Positions 35,399-45,755 of a DNA stretch of 64,000 bases are shown here, piece by piece. Position 1 is the stretch's first letter; each line of letters starts with the position of its first letter. Location: positions 1-64,000 of the forward strand of contig NZ_JAMBOV010000007.1 in NCBI RefSeq assembly GCF_023715745.1. Direction: 5' to 3'. Below the pieces are notes generated by a model. The model saw only the letters and a list, made by a program, of their open reading frames with translations, had not been told where the DNA came from and did not search any database. Both the position numbers and the translations under genes were made by a program. Source of the stretch: Microbacterium oleivorans (GTDB lineage: Bacteria; Actinomycetota; Actinomycetes; Actinomycetales; Microbacteriaceae).

Positions 35399-36512
35399 GG
35401 TCCTCGTCGTCGGCGCGGGCCCGGTGGGCACGCTGCTCGCCGCCGAGCTGACGCGGTTCGGCGTCGAGGTCGACGTCGTCGAGCGACGCCCGACGGCGGG
35501 TGGCGGGTCCCGGGCGATCGGACTGCACGCCCCGGTGCTCGCCGCATTGGAGGCGGGCGGGGCGACGGATCGCATCCTGAGCGCAGCCGTGCGGGTGCGA
35601 CGCGGCGAGGCCCGCAGCGACGGGCGCACGATCGGCGTGGTCGACTTCGGGCGACTGGACGCACGGCATCCGTACGTCGCGACCCTCCCGCAGGCGGAGA
35701 CCGAGCGCGCGCTGCGGGGCGACGGTCCCGAGCCCGAGCGCGCGGTGACGGTCACAGGCGTGCGGCCGGAGCGGGGCGGGATGCGCGTCGAGACGGATCA
35801 GGGAGAGCGCCGCGCGCCGATCGTCGTCGTCGCCGGCGGGGTCGGCGCCAGGGATCTCGTGTATCGCCCGGCAGCGCTGCGGCGGACGGCATACGCGGAT
35901 CGGTATCTGATGACGGATGCCGCCGTCCCACCGCGCGAGGACGCCGAGACCGCCCTCGTGCACCTCGCTCCCGGCGGAGTCCTCGAGTCGTTCCCGTTGC
36001 CGGGCGGACAGCGGCGTTTCGTCGCGTGGGACGCCGGTGGCAGTGTCGAGACGCGGACGGCCAGGCTGGTGCGCGCGATGCAGGAGCGCGGTGAGGCGGC
36101 GGCGGCCGACGCGGTGGGTGAGGCGACCGCGTTCGGGGTCCGGCGCGTGCTGGGACGCGCGATGCGCCGCGACCGACTCTTCGTGATCGGGGACGCCGCT
36201 CACGAGATCAGTCCGATCGGCGGTCAGGGCATGAACCTCGGGCTGCTGGATGCCGCGACCCTCGCACCACTCCTGGCCGCGTGGATCCGGCTCGGATCGG
36301 CGCCCGACGCCGACCTCGCCGAGTGGGAGGGCGACCGGCTGAGGTCGGCGCGGATCGCCGGCCGGCTGGCGGCAGTGAACATGGCGCTCGGCCGTCCGGT
36401 GTCCGGTGCGGCGCACGCCGCACGGTCGCATCTGCTCGGGTCGGTGCTCGCCGCGACCGGCGCGCTCGTGCCGCACGCCTACGCGATGGGACTCGACCGC
36501 GCGGGACGGTGA
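35391..36512 (+). CDS. FAD-dependent aromatic monooxygenase
   Basis: The 373-aa flavoprotein has the N-terminal dinucleotide fold VLVVGAGPVGTLLAAEL and the C-terminal FAD motif VIGDAAHEISPIGGQGMNLGLLDA of the p-hydroxybenzoate hydroxylase family. It likely hydroxylates the phenolic ring made by the PKS, giving a hydroquinone that can oxidise to a quinone (SrsC-like role). It starts inside the methyltransferase gene and ends 16 bp from the converging UbiA gene. Confidence 0.85.
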   Translation: MAEVLVVGAGPVGTLLAAELTRFGVEVDVVERRPTAGGGSRAIGLHAPVLAALEAGGATDRILSAAVRVRRGEARSDGRTIGVVDFGRLDARHPYVATLPQAETERALRGDGPEPERAVTVTGVRPERGGMRVETDQGERRAPIVVVAGGVGARDLVYRPAALRRTAYADRYLMTDAAVPPREDAETALVHLAPGGVLESFPLPGGQRRFVAWDAGGSVETRTARLVRAMQERGEAAAADAVGEATAFGVRRVLGRAMRRDRLFVIGDAAHEISPIGGQGMNLGLLDAATLAPLLAAWIRLGSAPDADLAEWEGDRLRSARIAGRLAAVNMALGRPVSGAAHAARSHLLGSVLAATGALVPHAYAMGLDRAGR

Positions 36513-36528
36513 GGCGCCCGCGCGCGGG

Positions 36529-37359
36529 TCAGGACAGCGCGGATGCCGCGACGAGCTGCACCGCGAGGACGAGCGCAGCGGCCATCACGAGCCGGAATCC
36601 CACGCGGTCCGGCCCGCGCCGCCGCATCCGGACCACGACCGCGGCGGCGATGAGCGCGACGCCGACGGCGAACGGGATCATCGCGGCGACCGGCGCGCCG
36701 TCGGCGAGGCTGCCGAAGAGGACCGCGATCGCCGCAGCCACGGTGGCGACGACCGCGAGGAGGACGGATGCCGCGGCCCCGATCCGGTGCGGCAGGCCGC
36801 GGACGCCCGTGCGGTGGTCGTCGTCGAGGTCGGGCAAGACGTTGGTGAGGTGGACGGCGGCACCGAGGACGGCGCCCGCGAGGGTGGCCCAGACCGCGGC
36901 CGGCTGCGGATCGGCGGCCGAGAGGGTGGCGAGAGAGGGGAAGATGCCGAAGCTGACGAGGAACGGGAGGAGAGAGGCGGGCGTCGCCTTCAGCCCGGCG
37001 TTGTAGCTCCACGCCGAGACGAGCGCGACGACGTGCGCCAGCAGCATCCCCCATCCGAGGACGGCGGACAGGATGACGGCGACGGCCAGCGACACGAACG
37101 CCGCGATCCAGGCGGTGCGGACGCGGGTGTCGCCGCGGACGAGGGGCTTGTCCGACCGGCCGACCTTCGCGTCGCGGAACAGGTCGATCGCGTCGTTGGA
37201 CAGCCCGACCGAGATCTGACCGGCGAACACCGCGACGACGAGGATCACGAGGCGCCACGGCTCGAGTCCCGCCGCGAGGCCGAGCGCGAGAGAGAGGACC
37301 GTGACCACGATCGAGGGACCGGGGTGGGTGGCACCCCACAGGGCCCGGGCGGTTCGCAT
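36529..37359 (-). CDS. UbiA-family prenyltransferase
   Basis: The 276-aa membrane protein has about eight to nine helices. It carries the two Asp-rich motifs of UbiA enzymes: NDAIDLFRDAKVGRSDKP (NDxxD) and LPDLDDDHRTGVRG (DxxxD), which bind Mg-prenyl diphosphate. It faces the PKS/methyltransferase/oxygenase operon, so prenylation of the PKS-derived ring is plausible. The ATG at 37359 is preferred because AAAGGATC lies 5-12 nt before it. A GTG at 37374 would add five residues. Confidence 0.85.
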   Translation of the reverse strand: MRTARALWGATHPGPSIVVTVLSLALGLAAGLEPWRLVILVVAVFAGQISVGLSNDAIDLFRDAKVGRSDKPLVRGDTRVRTAWIAAFVSLAVAVILSAVLGWGMLLAHVVALVSAWSYNAGLKATPASLLPFLVSFGIFPSLATLSAADPQPAAVWATLAGAVLGAAVHLTNVLPDLDDDHRTGVRGLPHRIGAAASVLLAVVATVAAAIAVLFGSLADGAPVAAMIPFAVGVALIAAAVVVRMRRRGPDRVGFRLVMAAALVLAVQLVAASALS

Positions 37360-37420
37360 GCTCGATCCTTTCACGCCGCGGGTCGGCCGGATGCCGCCTG
37401 GCTGACCGCCCGCGCCCGCC

Positions 37421-37950
37421 TCAGTGCTCGAGGATCCGCTGGAACAGCAGGTGATCCTGCCAGCGTCCGGCGATCTTCAGGTACCGCGGGGCGACGCCGA
37501 TCTCGGTGAACCCGCACCGGCGCAGCACCGCCTGCGACGGCGCGTTGTGCAGCAGCGTGCCGGCCTGCACCCGATGCAGACCCCACTCGCCTGCGGCGGC
37601 GCGCACCACCGCATCCACCGCCGCCGTCATGACGCCGCGGCCGGCGAACTCCGCGTCGATCCAGTACCCGAGGTTGGCGCTCTGCGCGGCGCCCCGCACG
37701 ATGCCGGACAGGTTCACCCGCCCGACGACGCGCTCCCCCGCCACGAGCAGGAACGGCGCCGCGACCCCGGCGGTCCGTTCCCGCAGCACCGCCTCGAGCT
37801 CGGCTCGCTGCCCCGCTTCGGTGAAGAACGACTCGGCCCGCACCGGCTCCCAGGGCGCGAGGCGCTCGCGGTTGCGGCGGTACGCCTCTGCGAGGGCGGC
37901 GGCATCCGCCACCGCCGGCTCACGCAGCAGCACCCCCGCACCGAGCGAGG

Positions 37951-37954
<4 letters not shown>
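37421..37954 (-). CDS. GNAT acetyltransferase, RimJ/RimL-like
   Basis: The 177-aa protein has the GNAT fold: N-terminal [32 protein letters not shown] (acetyl-CoA loop R/Q-x-x-G-x-G/A) and the RimJ-type [23 protein letters not shown]. It probably acetylates N-terminal amines of ribosomal or other proteins. It overlaps the clpB stop by 4 nt (ATGA), so it is cotranscribed with clpB from the HspR-controlled promoter, an unusual link. Confidence 0.88.
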
Positions 37955-40167
<2,213 letters not shown>

Positions 40168-40190
40168 CTGCTCCTGGAAGTCGCTTCAAA

Positions 40191-40211
40191 CTTGAGCCTG
40201 TCTGACTCAAG
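40191..40211. promoter_or_regulatory. HAIR operator (HspR site) of clpB
   Basis: CTTGAGC-N7-ACTCAAG matches the actinobacterial HAIR consensus CTTGAGT-N7-ACTCAAG at 13 of 14 arm positions. HspR, encoded at 46381, should repress clpB here. The site also lies 5 bp after the stop codon of the upstream regulator gene. Confidence 0.9.
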
Positions 40212-40215
40212 TTTA

Positions 40216-41202
40216 TCACGACGCCATCTCACCGGCGCCGACGAGTTCCGTCGCGCAGGCGAATCGGGCGCGATAGGCCGTCGGCGTCGTCCCCAGCACC
40301 CGCGCGAAGTTCTGGCGCAGCACGGCTGCGGATCCGAACCCGCATTCGTAGGCGATCGCATCGAGCCCGAGATCGGTCTGCTCCAGCAGCCGCTGTGCGT
40401 GCAGGATCCGCTGCCGCCCCAGCCATGCGCCCGGTGTCGTGCCGTAGTCGGCCTTGAAGCGGCGCGCGAAGGTCCGCGGCGACATGTGCGCCTTGGCCGC
40501 CAGCTGATCGACCGACAGATCGAGCCTCAGGTTCTGCAGCATCCAATCGGTCACCGGCGTGAGCGAGAGCGACGTCGACACCGGCAGGGGCGCTGCGATG
40601 AACTGCGCCTGCCCGCCGTCGCGCTGCGGGGGCACGACCATGCGGCGTGCGATGGTGTTCGCCGCCTCGGCGCCGAGCTCGATGCGCAGCAGGTGCAGGC
40701 ACGCGTCGAGACCGGCAGCGGTCCCGGCGCTCGTGATGATGCGATCCGACTGGACGTAGAGCACGTTCGGGTCGACCTCGATGTCGGGGTACATGCGGGC
40801 CATCGTCTCGGCGTATCGCCAGTGCGTCGTCGCGCGGCGCCCCGAGAGCACGCCGGATGCCGCGACCGCGAACGCCCCGCTGCACACCGTCAGCACCCAC
40901 GCGCCGCGGTCCACCGCACGCCGGATGACATCGAGCACCCGCTCGTCGACGCTCGCCCACGCCTCGCGCGGGATGGGGGTCACGACCACGACGTCCGCCT
41001 CATCGGCGAACGCGAGGTCCTGGTCGACGTTGATCGAGAACGCCAGGTTGCTCGGCACGGCGCCGGGTGCGGGGGTCACGATCCGGAAGTCGAAGTTCGG
41101 GATGCCGTCGTCGCTGCGGTCGAGCCCGAAGGCCTCGCAGGCGAGCCCGAACTCGAAAGGCGCGAAGCCCGGCTGAACGATGCAGGCGACGGTGCGGATC
41201 AC
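40216..41202 (-). CDS. GlxA-type AraC regulator with DJ-1/PfpI domain
   Basis: The 328-aa protein has an N-terminal class I glutamine amidotransferase-like domain (residues 1-190; VCSGAFAVAASGVLSGRRATTHW includes the nucleophile-elbow Cys) and a C-terminal AraC pair of helix-turn-helices (SVDQLAAKAHMSPRTFARRF, LDAIAYECGFGSAAVLRQNF). Family members regulate carnitine, betaine or arginine use, among others. The divergent gap to 41297 holds two TGGCAGGATWCCKGC repeats, likely its binding sites. Ligand unknown. Confidence 0.88.
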   Translation of the reverse strand: MIRTVACIVQPGFAPFEFGLACEAFGLDRSDDGIPNFDFRIVTPAPGAVPSNLAFSINVDQDLAFADEADVVVVTPIPREAWASVDERVLDVIRRAVDRGAWVLTVCSGAFAVAASGVLSGRRATTHWRYAETMARMYPDIEVDPNVLYVQSDRIITSAGTAAGLDACLHLLRIELGAEAANTIARRMVVPPQRDGGQAQFIAAPLPVSTSLSLTPVTDWMLQNLRLDLSVDQLAAKAHMSPRTFARRFKADYGTTPGAWLGRQRILHAQRLLEQTDLGLDAIAYECGFGSAAVLRQNFARVLGTTPTAYRARFACATELVGAGEMAS

Positions 41203-41224
41203 GACGGACCTCCGGGACAGGCGT

Positions 41225-41278
41225 TGGCAGGATTCCTGCGACCGGTGTCTTCACGGCCACTCGTGGCAGGATACCGGC
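41225..41278. promoter_or_regulatory. Two direct 15-bp repeats upstream of the GlxA-type gene
   Basis: TGGCAGGATTCCTGC (41225-41239) and TGGCAGGATACCGGC (41264-41278) match at 13 of 15 positions and are 39 bp apart. The first contains a perfect 13-bp palindrome, GCAGGATTCCTGC. They fill the gap between the regulator gene and the divergent small gene at 41297, and the second overlaps its promoter. Confidence 0.55.
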
Positions 41279-41296
41279 AATCATAGCGTTTCTGCC

Positions 41297-41428
41297 ATGA
41301 CCGCCGCACTCCTCCTCATCGCCCTCCTGTTCGTCATCGTGGCCGCCGTCATCGGCGCGATCCGCCTCGTCGCCGTCGACGGCTACCGTCGCCAGCCGAC
41401 CTGCCCCCGGGCTCCCCGGCTCCCCTAG
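41297..41428 (+). CDS. Small single-pass membrane protein
   Basis: The 43-aa product is one hydrophobic helix (LLLIALLFVIVAAVIGAIRLV) with a short Arg/Pro tail. TAGCGT 8 nt before the ATG suggests a leaderless mRNA. It is divergent from the GlxA-type regulator. Function unknown. Confidence 0.5.
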   Translation: MTAALLLIALLFVIVAAVIGAIRLVAVDGYRRQPTCPRAPRLP

Positions 41429-41454
41429 ACTCGGGTCCTCGCGAGAGGATCCCC

Positions 41455-41835
41455 ATGAGCGTCCCCATCCCGCCGTCGCAACCGCCCTATCCGCAGCAGC
41501 CCTACCGCACGGCACCGCCGGCGCCTGCTCGGGGCACCGCCGTCGCGGCCGTCATCGTCGGCGCTGTGCCGATCCTGCTCGGCGGGCTGTGGCCCGCGAT
41601 CTCGATCTCGCTCTACACGTCGTCGAACTACACCCTCGCCGGTGTCGCCAACGCCGCCTTCGCGCTGTTCACCTGCCTGGTCGCGGCCGTCGCGCTCGTC
41701 CTCGGCATCCTCGCCGCGCGACGGAACGTCGGCAACCGCCTCCTGGGCGGGATCGCGATCGGCCTCGCCGCCGCGCAGATCGTCGGCACCGTGCTGAGCT
41801 TCGCCTCATCCACGATCGGCTCCGCCCTCTACTGA
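41455..41835 (+). CDS. Small membrane protein with Pro-rich N-terminus (DUF4190-like)
   Basis: The 126-aa protein has a cytoplasmic Pro/Tyr/Gln-rich head (about residues 1-27) and three membrane helices. The last two enclose LAARRNVGNRLLGGIAIGLA. This layout is common among actinobacterial DUF4190-type proteins of unknown role. GAGAGGA precedes the ATG by 6 nt. Confidence 0.75.
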   Translation: MSVPIPPSQPPYPQQPYRTAPPAPARGTAVAAVIVGAVPILLGGLWPAISISLYTSSNYTLAGVANAAFALFTCLVAAVALVLGILAARRNVGNRLLGGIAIGLAAAQIVGTVLSFASSTIGSALY

Positions 41836-41847
41836 CCCCGGGTCGGT

Positions 41848-41853
41848 TAGGCT
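41848..41853 (+). promoter_or_regulatory. -10 element of a leaderless small-protein gene
   Basis: TAGGCT ends 6 nt before the ATG at 41860, with no Shine-Dalgarno. Confidence 0.55.
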
Positions 41854-41859
41854 CCGGCC

Positions 41860-42066
41860 ATGGAGATCGGATTCGCCGTCGCTGTCGCGGCCGTCATCGC
41901 CACGAGCCTGTTCGTGGCGGCGCGTCGCGCACGACGCGACCGCGCTGTCGTCGACGCCGAGGGACCGGGCGCGGCCGCGCGGCGCGAAGCCGAGTCGCAG
42001 GCGCGCCTCGCGAAGGCGACCGCGGTCTACGTCGACGGTCGCCACAACGCCGGAGGCCCGATCTGA
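41860..42066 (+). CDS. Small N-anchored protein
   Basis: The 68-aa protein has one N-terminal helix (FAVAVAAVIATSLFVAA) followed by a basic stop-transfer (RRARRDR) and an Ala/Glu/Arg-rich cytoplasmic tail that may be helical. It abuts the converging glycosyltransferase gene with no gap (stop at 42066, opposite stop at 42067). Function unknown. Confidence 0.6.
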   Translation: MEIGFAVAVAAVIATSLFVAARRARRDRAVVDAEGPGAAARREAESQARLAKATAVYVDGRHNAGGPI

Positions 42067-43161
42067 TCAGCGCGTGACGAGGTCGCGCGCGGCCGCGAGC
42101 AGGGTGTGCGCCGACCGACCCCAGTCGAACGTGCGGATGTGGGCGGTCCCCGCCTCGATGAGCCGCTCGCGCACGCCGGGCTCGTCGAGCGATCGCACAG
42201 CCCTCGCCACCGCATCCGGATCGAGCGGATCGACGTACAGCGCACCGTCGCCCGCCACCTCGCGGAAGATCTCCATGTCCGTCACGACCGCGGGCACCCC
42301 GAGTTCCAGCGCCTCGGCGACCGGCAGACCGTAGCCCTCGTCGAGGCTCGTCGTGACGAGGGCGGCGTCATCGGCGAGGAGCGCCGCGTAGGCGGCATCC
42401 GTCACCCCGTCGTGGAACACGACCGACGCCCCGTCGGCGAGGGCGGTCAGCTCGGCCCGACGCTCGGGCGCGATGCGCGAGAGCAGGTGCAGCGTGTGCC
42501 CGGGCAGCTGACGCATCGCCGCCACGAGCGTCTCGACGTTCTTGTACGGCATGAACGACCCCATGTAGACGAGGTTCCGCACCGGACCCGCGCCCACGGT
42601 CGTCCCCTCGGGCAGGAGTTCGGCGAGCCGTTGCGGCGCGTTCGGGATCACCACGACCGGTCGCTTCGTCAGCCGCACCCGCGCGAACTGGCGTGCGCTC
42701 GTCTCACTCACCGTCGCGACGAGGTCTGCGGCGTTGAGGGTGAAACGCTGCGGCCAGTACGACAGGTGGAACAGCCGCCATCCGAGCCGGACGTACCAGG
42801 GCAATGCGCGCGGCGGTGTGCGGTGCCGGTAGTAGATCGTGTCGTGGAGCGTCAGGATCAGGCGGAACCGCCGTCCCGCGGACCCGATCGTCTGCATCGG
42901 CGAGAACAGCACGTCCGGTCGATGGCGGTTCAGCAGCAGCGCGGCGAACGGTTCCTTGGCCGACGTCGGCGAGTGGATCGTCAGCGTGACGGCACCCTCC
43001 GGCAGGAATGCGCGCTGGCGCTCGTCGTGGATGAGGTAGGTGACCTCGGTGCGGTGGGCGGATGCGGCATCCGACACCGCCTGCGCGAGCTCCGCGGAGT
43101 AGCGACTGATGCCGTCGTGGAAGTCGGTGCGGATGTAGCGCGCGTCGAAGAACAGCCGCAT
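42067..43161 (-). CDS. Glycosyltransferase family 4 (mannosyltransferase-like)
   Basis: The 364-aa GT-B enzyme begins MRLFFDARYIRTDFHDGIS, the start seen in GT4 proteins of polysaccharide and glycolipid assembly. The donor domain has LVYMGSFMPYKNVETLVAAM and TSLDEGYGLPVAEALELGVP with the family Glu pair, then AVVTDMEIFREVAGDGALYVDP. It starts 1 nt after the stop of the upstream GT4 gene, so the two act together, probably in a cell-envelope glycolipid or glycan. Specific sugar unknown. Confidence 0.82.
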   Translation of the reverse strand: MRLFFDARYIRTDFHDGISRYSAELAQAVSDAASAHRTEVTYLIHDERQRAFLPEGAVTLTIHSPTSAKEPFAALLLNRHRPDVLFSPMQTIGSAGRRFRLILTLHDTIYYRHRTPPRALPWYVRLGWRLFHLSYWPQRFTLNAADLVATVSETSARQFARVRLTKRPVVVIPNAPQRLAELLPEGTTVGAGPVRNLVYMGSFMPYKNVETLVAAMRQLPGHTLHLLSRIAPERRAELTALADGASVVFHDGVTDAAYAALLADDAALVTTSLDEGYGLPVAEALELGVPAVVTDMEIFREVAGDGALYVDPLDPDAVARAVRSLDEPGVRERLIEAGTAHIRTFDWGRSAHTLLAAARDLVTR

Positions 43162-43162
43162 G

Positions 43163-44368
43163 TCAGGCGTCGAGCGGCTCACCGCGGTAGAGCTTCTCGA
43201 ACGTGTCGAGGGTGCGCTCGATGTCGTGCATGTCGACGCGGTCGAGCGACGCCCGCTGCATGCGCGAGTACTCGGCCTGATCGGCGGTCAGCACGGTGCG
43301 GATCTTCGCCGCGAGCTCCTCGACGTTCCCGGGCTCGAAGAGGTAGCCGTTCTCGCCGTCGTGCACGAGGTGCGGCAGGGCGACGGCGTTCGCCGCGACG
43401 ACGGGAAGGCCGGAGGCCATCGCCTCCATCGTCGCGATCGACTGCAGCTCGGCGACGGAGGCGATGACGAAGACGTCGGCGCGGGTGTACGCCGCGCGCA
43501 GCTCGTCCTCCGACACCCGTCCGCGGAACGTGACCCTGTCCTCGAGGCCGAGGCGCTGCGTGACCTGTCCGAGGTTCTTGCGCTGGTCGCCGCCCCCGAC
43601 GATCTCGAACTCGATGTCGAGGTCGGGCAGCTTCGCGATCGCCTCGAGAGTGACCTCGACGTGCTTCTCGGTCGTGAGGCGTCCGACGAACAGGACGCGG
43701 CGGCGCTTCTCACGCGGCGCGAGGTCCGGTGTGTAGTTGCTCTTGCGGATGCCGCAGCTGATCGGGATGACACCCTGGATGTCGATCGTGCTCTCGAGGA
43801 ACTCCGCGGCCTTGCGCGTGGGGGTCGTGACCGCGCGCGACATCTTGAAGGTGCGCTCCGCGTCGGCCCACGCGATCTTGAGGAAGATGTCGTAGAGGAA
43901 CTTCGGCAGCAGCGTGAAGTCGAGGATGTTGTCGGCCATGATGTGGTTCGTCGCCACGACCGGGATGCCGCGCTGGTTCGCGATGCGTGTCAGCGCACGA
44001 CCGATGACGATGTGCGACTGGCTGTGCACGACGTCGACGTCCACCGTGTCGAGGATCTGCCGCGCGTAGTGCTTGCCGCGCCACGGCAGCACGAAGCGCA
44101 GCCAGTCGTGGGGCCGGTAGCGCCAGCCGGGCAGACGGTGGACGGTGAGCGACTGCCCCTCGATGTCCTCGGTGAACACGCCGTGGTTGCGGTGGCCGAC
44201 GCTCGGCGTCACGACGTGCACGTCGTGACCGCGCTCCGCCAGCCCGGCCGCGAGGCGCTCGGTGAAGCGTGCGCCGCCGTTGACGTCGGGCGCGAACGTG
44301 TCGGCGGCGATCGCGATGGTGAGGGGTCCGCGCGCAGAAGCGGGATCGTCCGGGGGCGTCATGGTCAC
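43163..44368 (-). CDS. Glycosyltransferase family 4 (glycolipid type)
   Basis: The 401-aa enzyme has the N-terminal loop IAIAADTFAPDVNGGARFTERLA, resembling diacylglycerol alpha-glycosyltransferases and actinobacterial MgtA/PimB-like enzymes. VVHSQSHIVIGRALTRIA and NHIMADN follow, and the donor domain has VLFVGRLTTEKHVEVTLEAI and ASVAELQSIATMEAMASGLP. It is the first of a two-gene unit. GTG at 44368 and ATG at 44362 are both possible starts. A membrane-surface role adding a sugar to a lipid acceptor is likely. Confidence 0.82.
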   Translation of the reverse strand: MTMTPPDDPASARGPLTIAIAADTFAPDVNGGARFTERLAAGLAERGHDVHVVTPSVGHRNHGVFTEDIEGQSLTVHRLPGWRYRPHDWLRFVLPWRGKHYARQILDTVDVDVVHSQSHIVIGRALTRIANQRGIPVVATNHIMADNILDFTLLPKFLYDIFLKIAWADAERTFKMSRAVTTPTRKAAEFLESTIDIQGVIPISCGIRKSNYTPDLAPREKRRRVLFVGRLTTEKHVEVTLEAIAKLPDLDIEFEIVGGGDQRKNLGQVTQRLGLEDRVTFRGRVSEDELRAAYTRADVFVIASVAELQSIATMEAMASGLPVVAANAVALPHLVHDGENGYLFEPGNVEELAAKIRTVLTADQAEYSRMQRASLDRVDMHDIERTLDTFEKLYRGEPLDA

Positions 44369-44509
44369 GGGGTACGGGCCAATCTGTGCGTCGATGGCGG
44401 GACTGTCTCTTCCCGCCGGTGGGGCGCAGGGATGCGGGGGCGCCGGGGCTCGATTCTAGCCCGGGACCGGGCAGTCACCCGCCGGGGTCCCGGCGCGCCT
44501 CGCCCCGGG

Positions 44510-45724
44510 TCAGCGCAGACCGAGGCGCACCGAGAGCGGGTGGTGGTCCGACCCGAGGGGCCCGATCCACTTGCCGTTCGCCGTCTTGCCCGCGTTCGCC
44601 CACCGGAACACGACCGACCGCGACGGCCGGACGAGCACCTTGTCGATGTGGTCGCCCCACGTGACGCTGACGAACGGGGTGAGCGACATGGACGGGTTCG
44701 CGGTGTTGTAGTGCTGCAGGCTGAGCACGCGCGCCTGGTCGTACGCGTCGTGCCATCCGCGCTGCTCGAGGATCGACATGGTCTTGTCGCCCGTGCGGGA
44801 CTTGTGCGTGTTGAAGTCGCCCATGACGATGACCGGCGCCTTCGTCCAGTCGGTGAGCGACCGGTGGGTCTTGTTGAGCTTCGTGAGCGTCGCCGAGATC
44901 GCGTCCGCCAGCTTGCCGGCCTCGTACTCGCGCTGACGGACGAGGGATGCCGAGGTGCCGACCACGAGGTGCGTGTCCACGACGAGCAGGTAGGCACCCG
45001 AGCTGTGGCGGACGGCGGCCCACGACATCCCCTTGCCGGCGGGTGCGTAGGTCGACGCGAAGACCGCTGCGCCGGAGGTCGCGCCGCCGGACTTCGCCGC
45101 GACGGGGGTGAAGCGGCCGTTGCGGATGAGGATGTCGTTCTGCCCGTTGTAGGCGAAGCGGTAGCCCGACGGCGCGGCGGTGTACTTCGACGCCTCTTGG
45201 AGTCCGACGATGTCCGGGGCGAGCTCCGCGATCCTCTTGTCGATGACGGTCTTGCGCGACGAGAAGCCCGAGCAGACGTTGGAGCAGACGTTCCAGCTCA
45301 CCGCGTGGTAGCTCGGCCACGTCGACGGCAGGCTCGCCTGCGCCGTGATCGTCTCGTGCGCGACGGGGGACGAGCGCGGACCCATCCCGGCCGACGAGAC
45401 GCCGCGGACCTGGATGAAGTAGGCCACCCCTGGCTTCAGTCCGGTCACGGTCGCCTTCGAGGACGTGACCTTCTGGTTGATCGGCTGGGCGGGCCGGGTG
45501 ACCAGGTCGTGACTGGTGTTCGCGTAGACGTAGTAGCTCGTGGCGCCCGGGATGTCCGCCCAGTCGACAGTCAGTGACGTCGTCGAGGCTCCGACGTAAT
45601 TCACCAGCCCGGGCTTGACGGGCACGACGGCCGCGGCGGAGGCGGGGGAGACGGGGAGGGCGAGGGCGAGCGCGATCGCGACGACCACTGCGACGGCGCC
45701 GCGAGCGTGGGGGACGCGCAGCAT
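44510..45724 (-). CDS. Secreted FN3 plus endonuclease/exonuclease/phosphatase protein
   Basis: The 404-aa protein has a signal peptide (residues 1-30, ending SPASAAA), one fibronectin type III domain (about 40-130, TSLTVDWADIPGATSYYVYA) and an EEP domain: AVSWNVCSNVCSGF, DIVGLQEASKY, VMGDFNTHKS and LGSDHHPLSVRLGL. EEP enzymes cleave DNA, RNA or phospholipid phosphodiesters. As an exported protein it may be a nuclease or phosphodiesterase for nutrient use. The ATG at 45724 has TATCAT 6 nt upstream (leaderless). Confidence 0.85.
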   Translation of the reverse strand: MLRVPHARGAVAVVVAIALALALPVSPASAAAVVPVKPGLVNYVGASTTSLTVDWADIPGATSYYVYANTSHDLVTRPAQPINQKVTSSKATVTGLKPGVAYFIQVRGVSSAGMGPRSSPVAHETITAQASLPSTWPSYHAVSWNVCSNVCSGFSSRKTVIDKRIAELAPDIVGLQEASKYTAAPSGYRFAYNGQNDILIRNGRFTPVAAKSGGATSGAAVFASTYAPAGKGMSWAAVRHSSGAYLLVVDTHLVVGTSASLVRQREYEAGKLADAISATLTKLNKTHRSLTDWTKAPVIVMGDFNTHKSRTGDKTMSILEQRGWHDAYDQARVLSLQHYNTANPSMSLTPFVSVTWGDHIDKVLVRPSRSVVFRWANAGKTANGKWIGPLGSDHHPLSVRLGLR

Positions 45725-45730
45725 AGGCGG

Positions 45731-45748
45731 ATGATAGCAACCTACGCT
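45731..45748. promoter_or_regulatory. Back-to-back -10 elements of two divergent leaderless genes
   Basis: TATCAT on the minus strand (45736-45731) serves the start at 45724, and TACGCT on the plus strand (45743-45748) serves the ATG at 45756. Only 6 bp separate them and the two start codons are 31 bp apart. The polymerases should exclude each other. Confidence 0.6.
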
Positions 45749-45755
45749 GGTCGGC

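Noticed and set aside
44480..44495. Terminator hairpin near the end of the EEP gene
   Set aside because: CGCCGGG/CCCGGCG pairs perfectly but leaves only a 2-nt loop, and it is preceded by other GC-rich partial palindromes; not convincing.
43160..45577. An 805-codon plus-strand frame opposite the GT4 and EEP genes
   Set aside because: The minus-strand genes carry complete family motifs; the frame shows only Arg/Val/Asp shadow composition.
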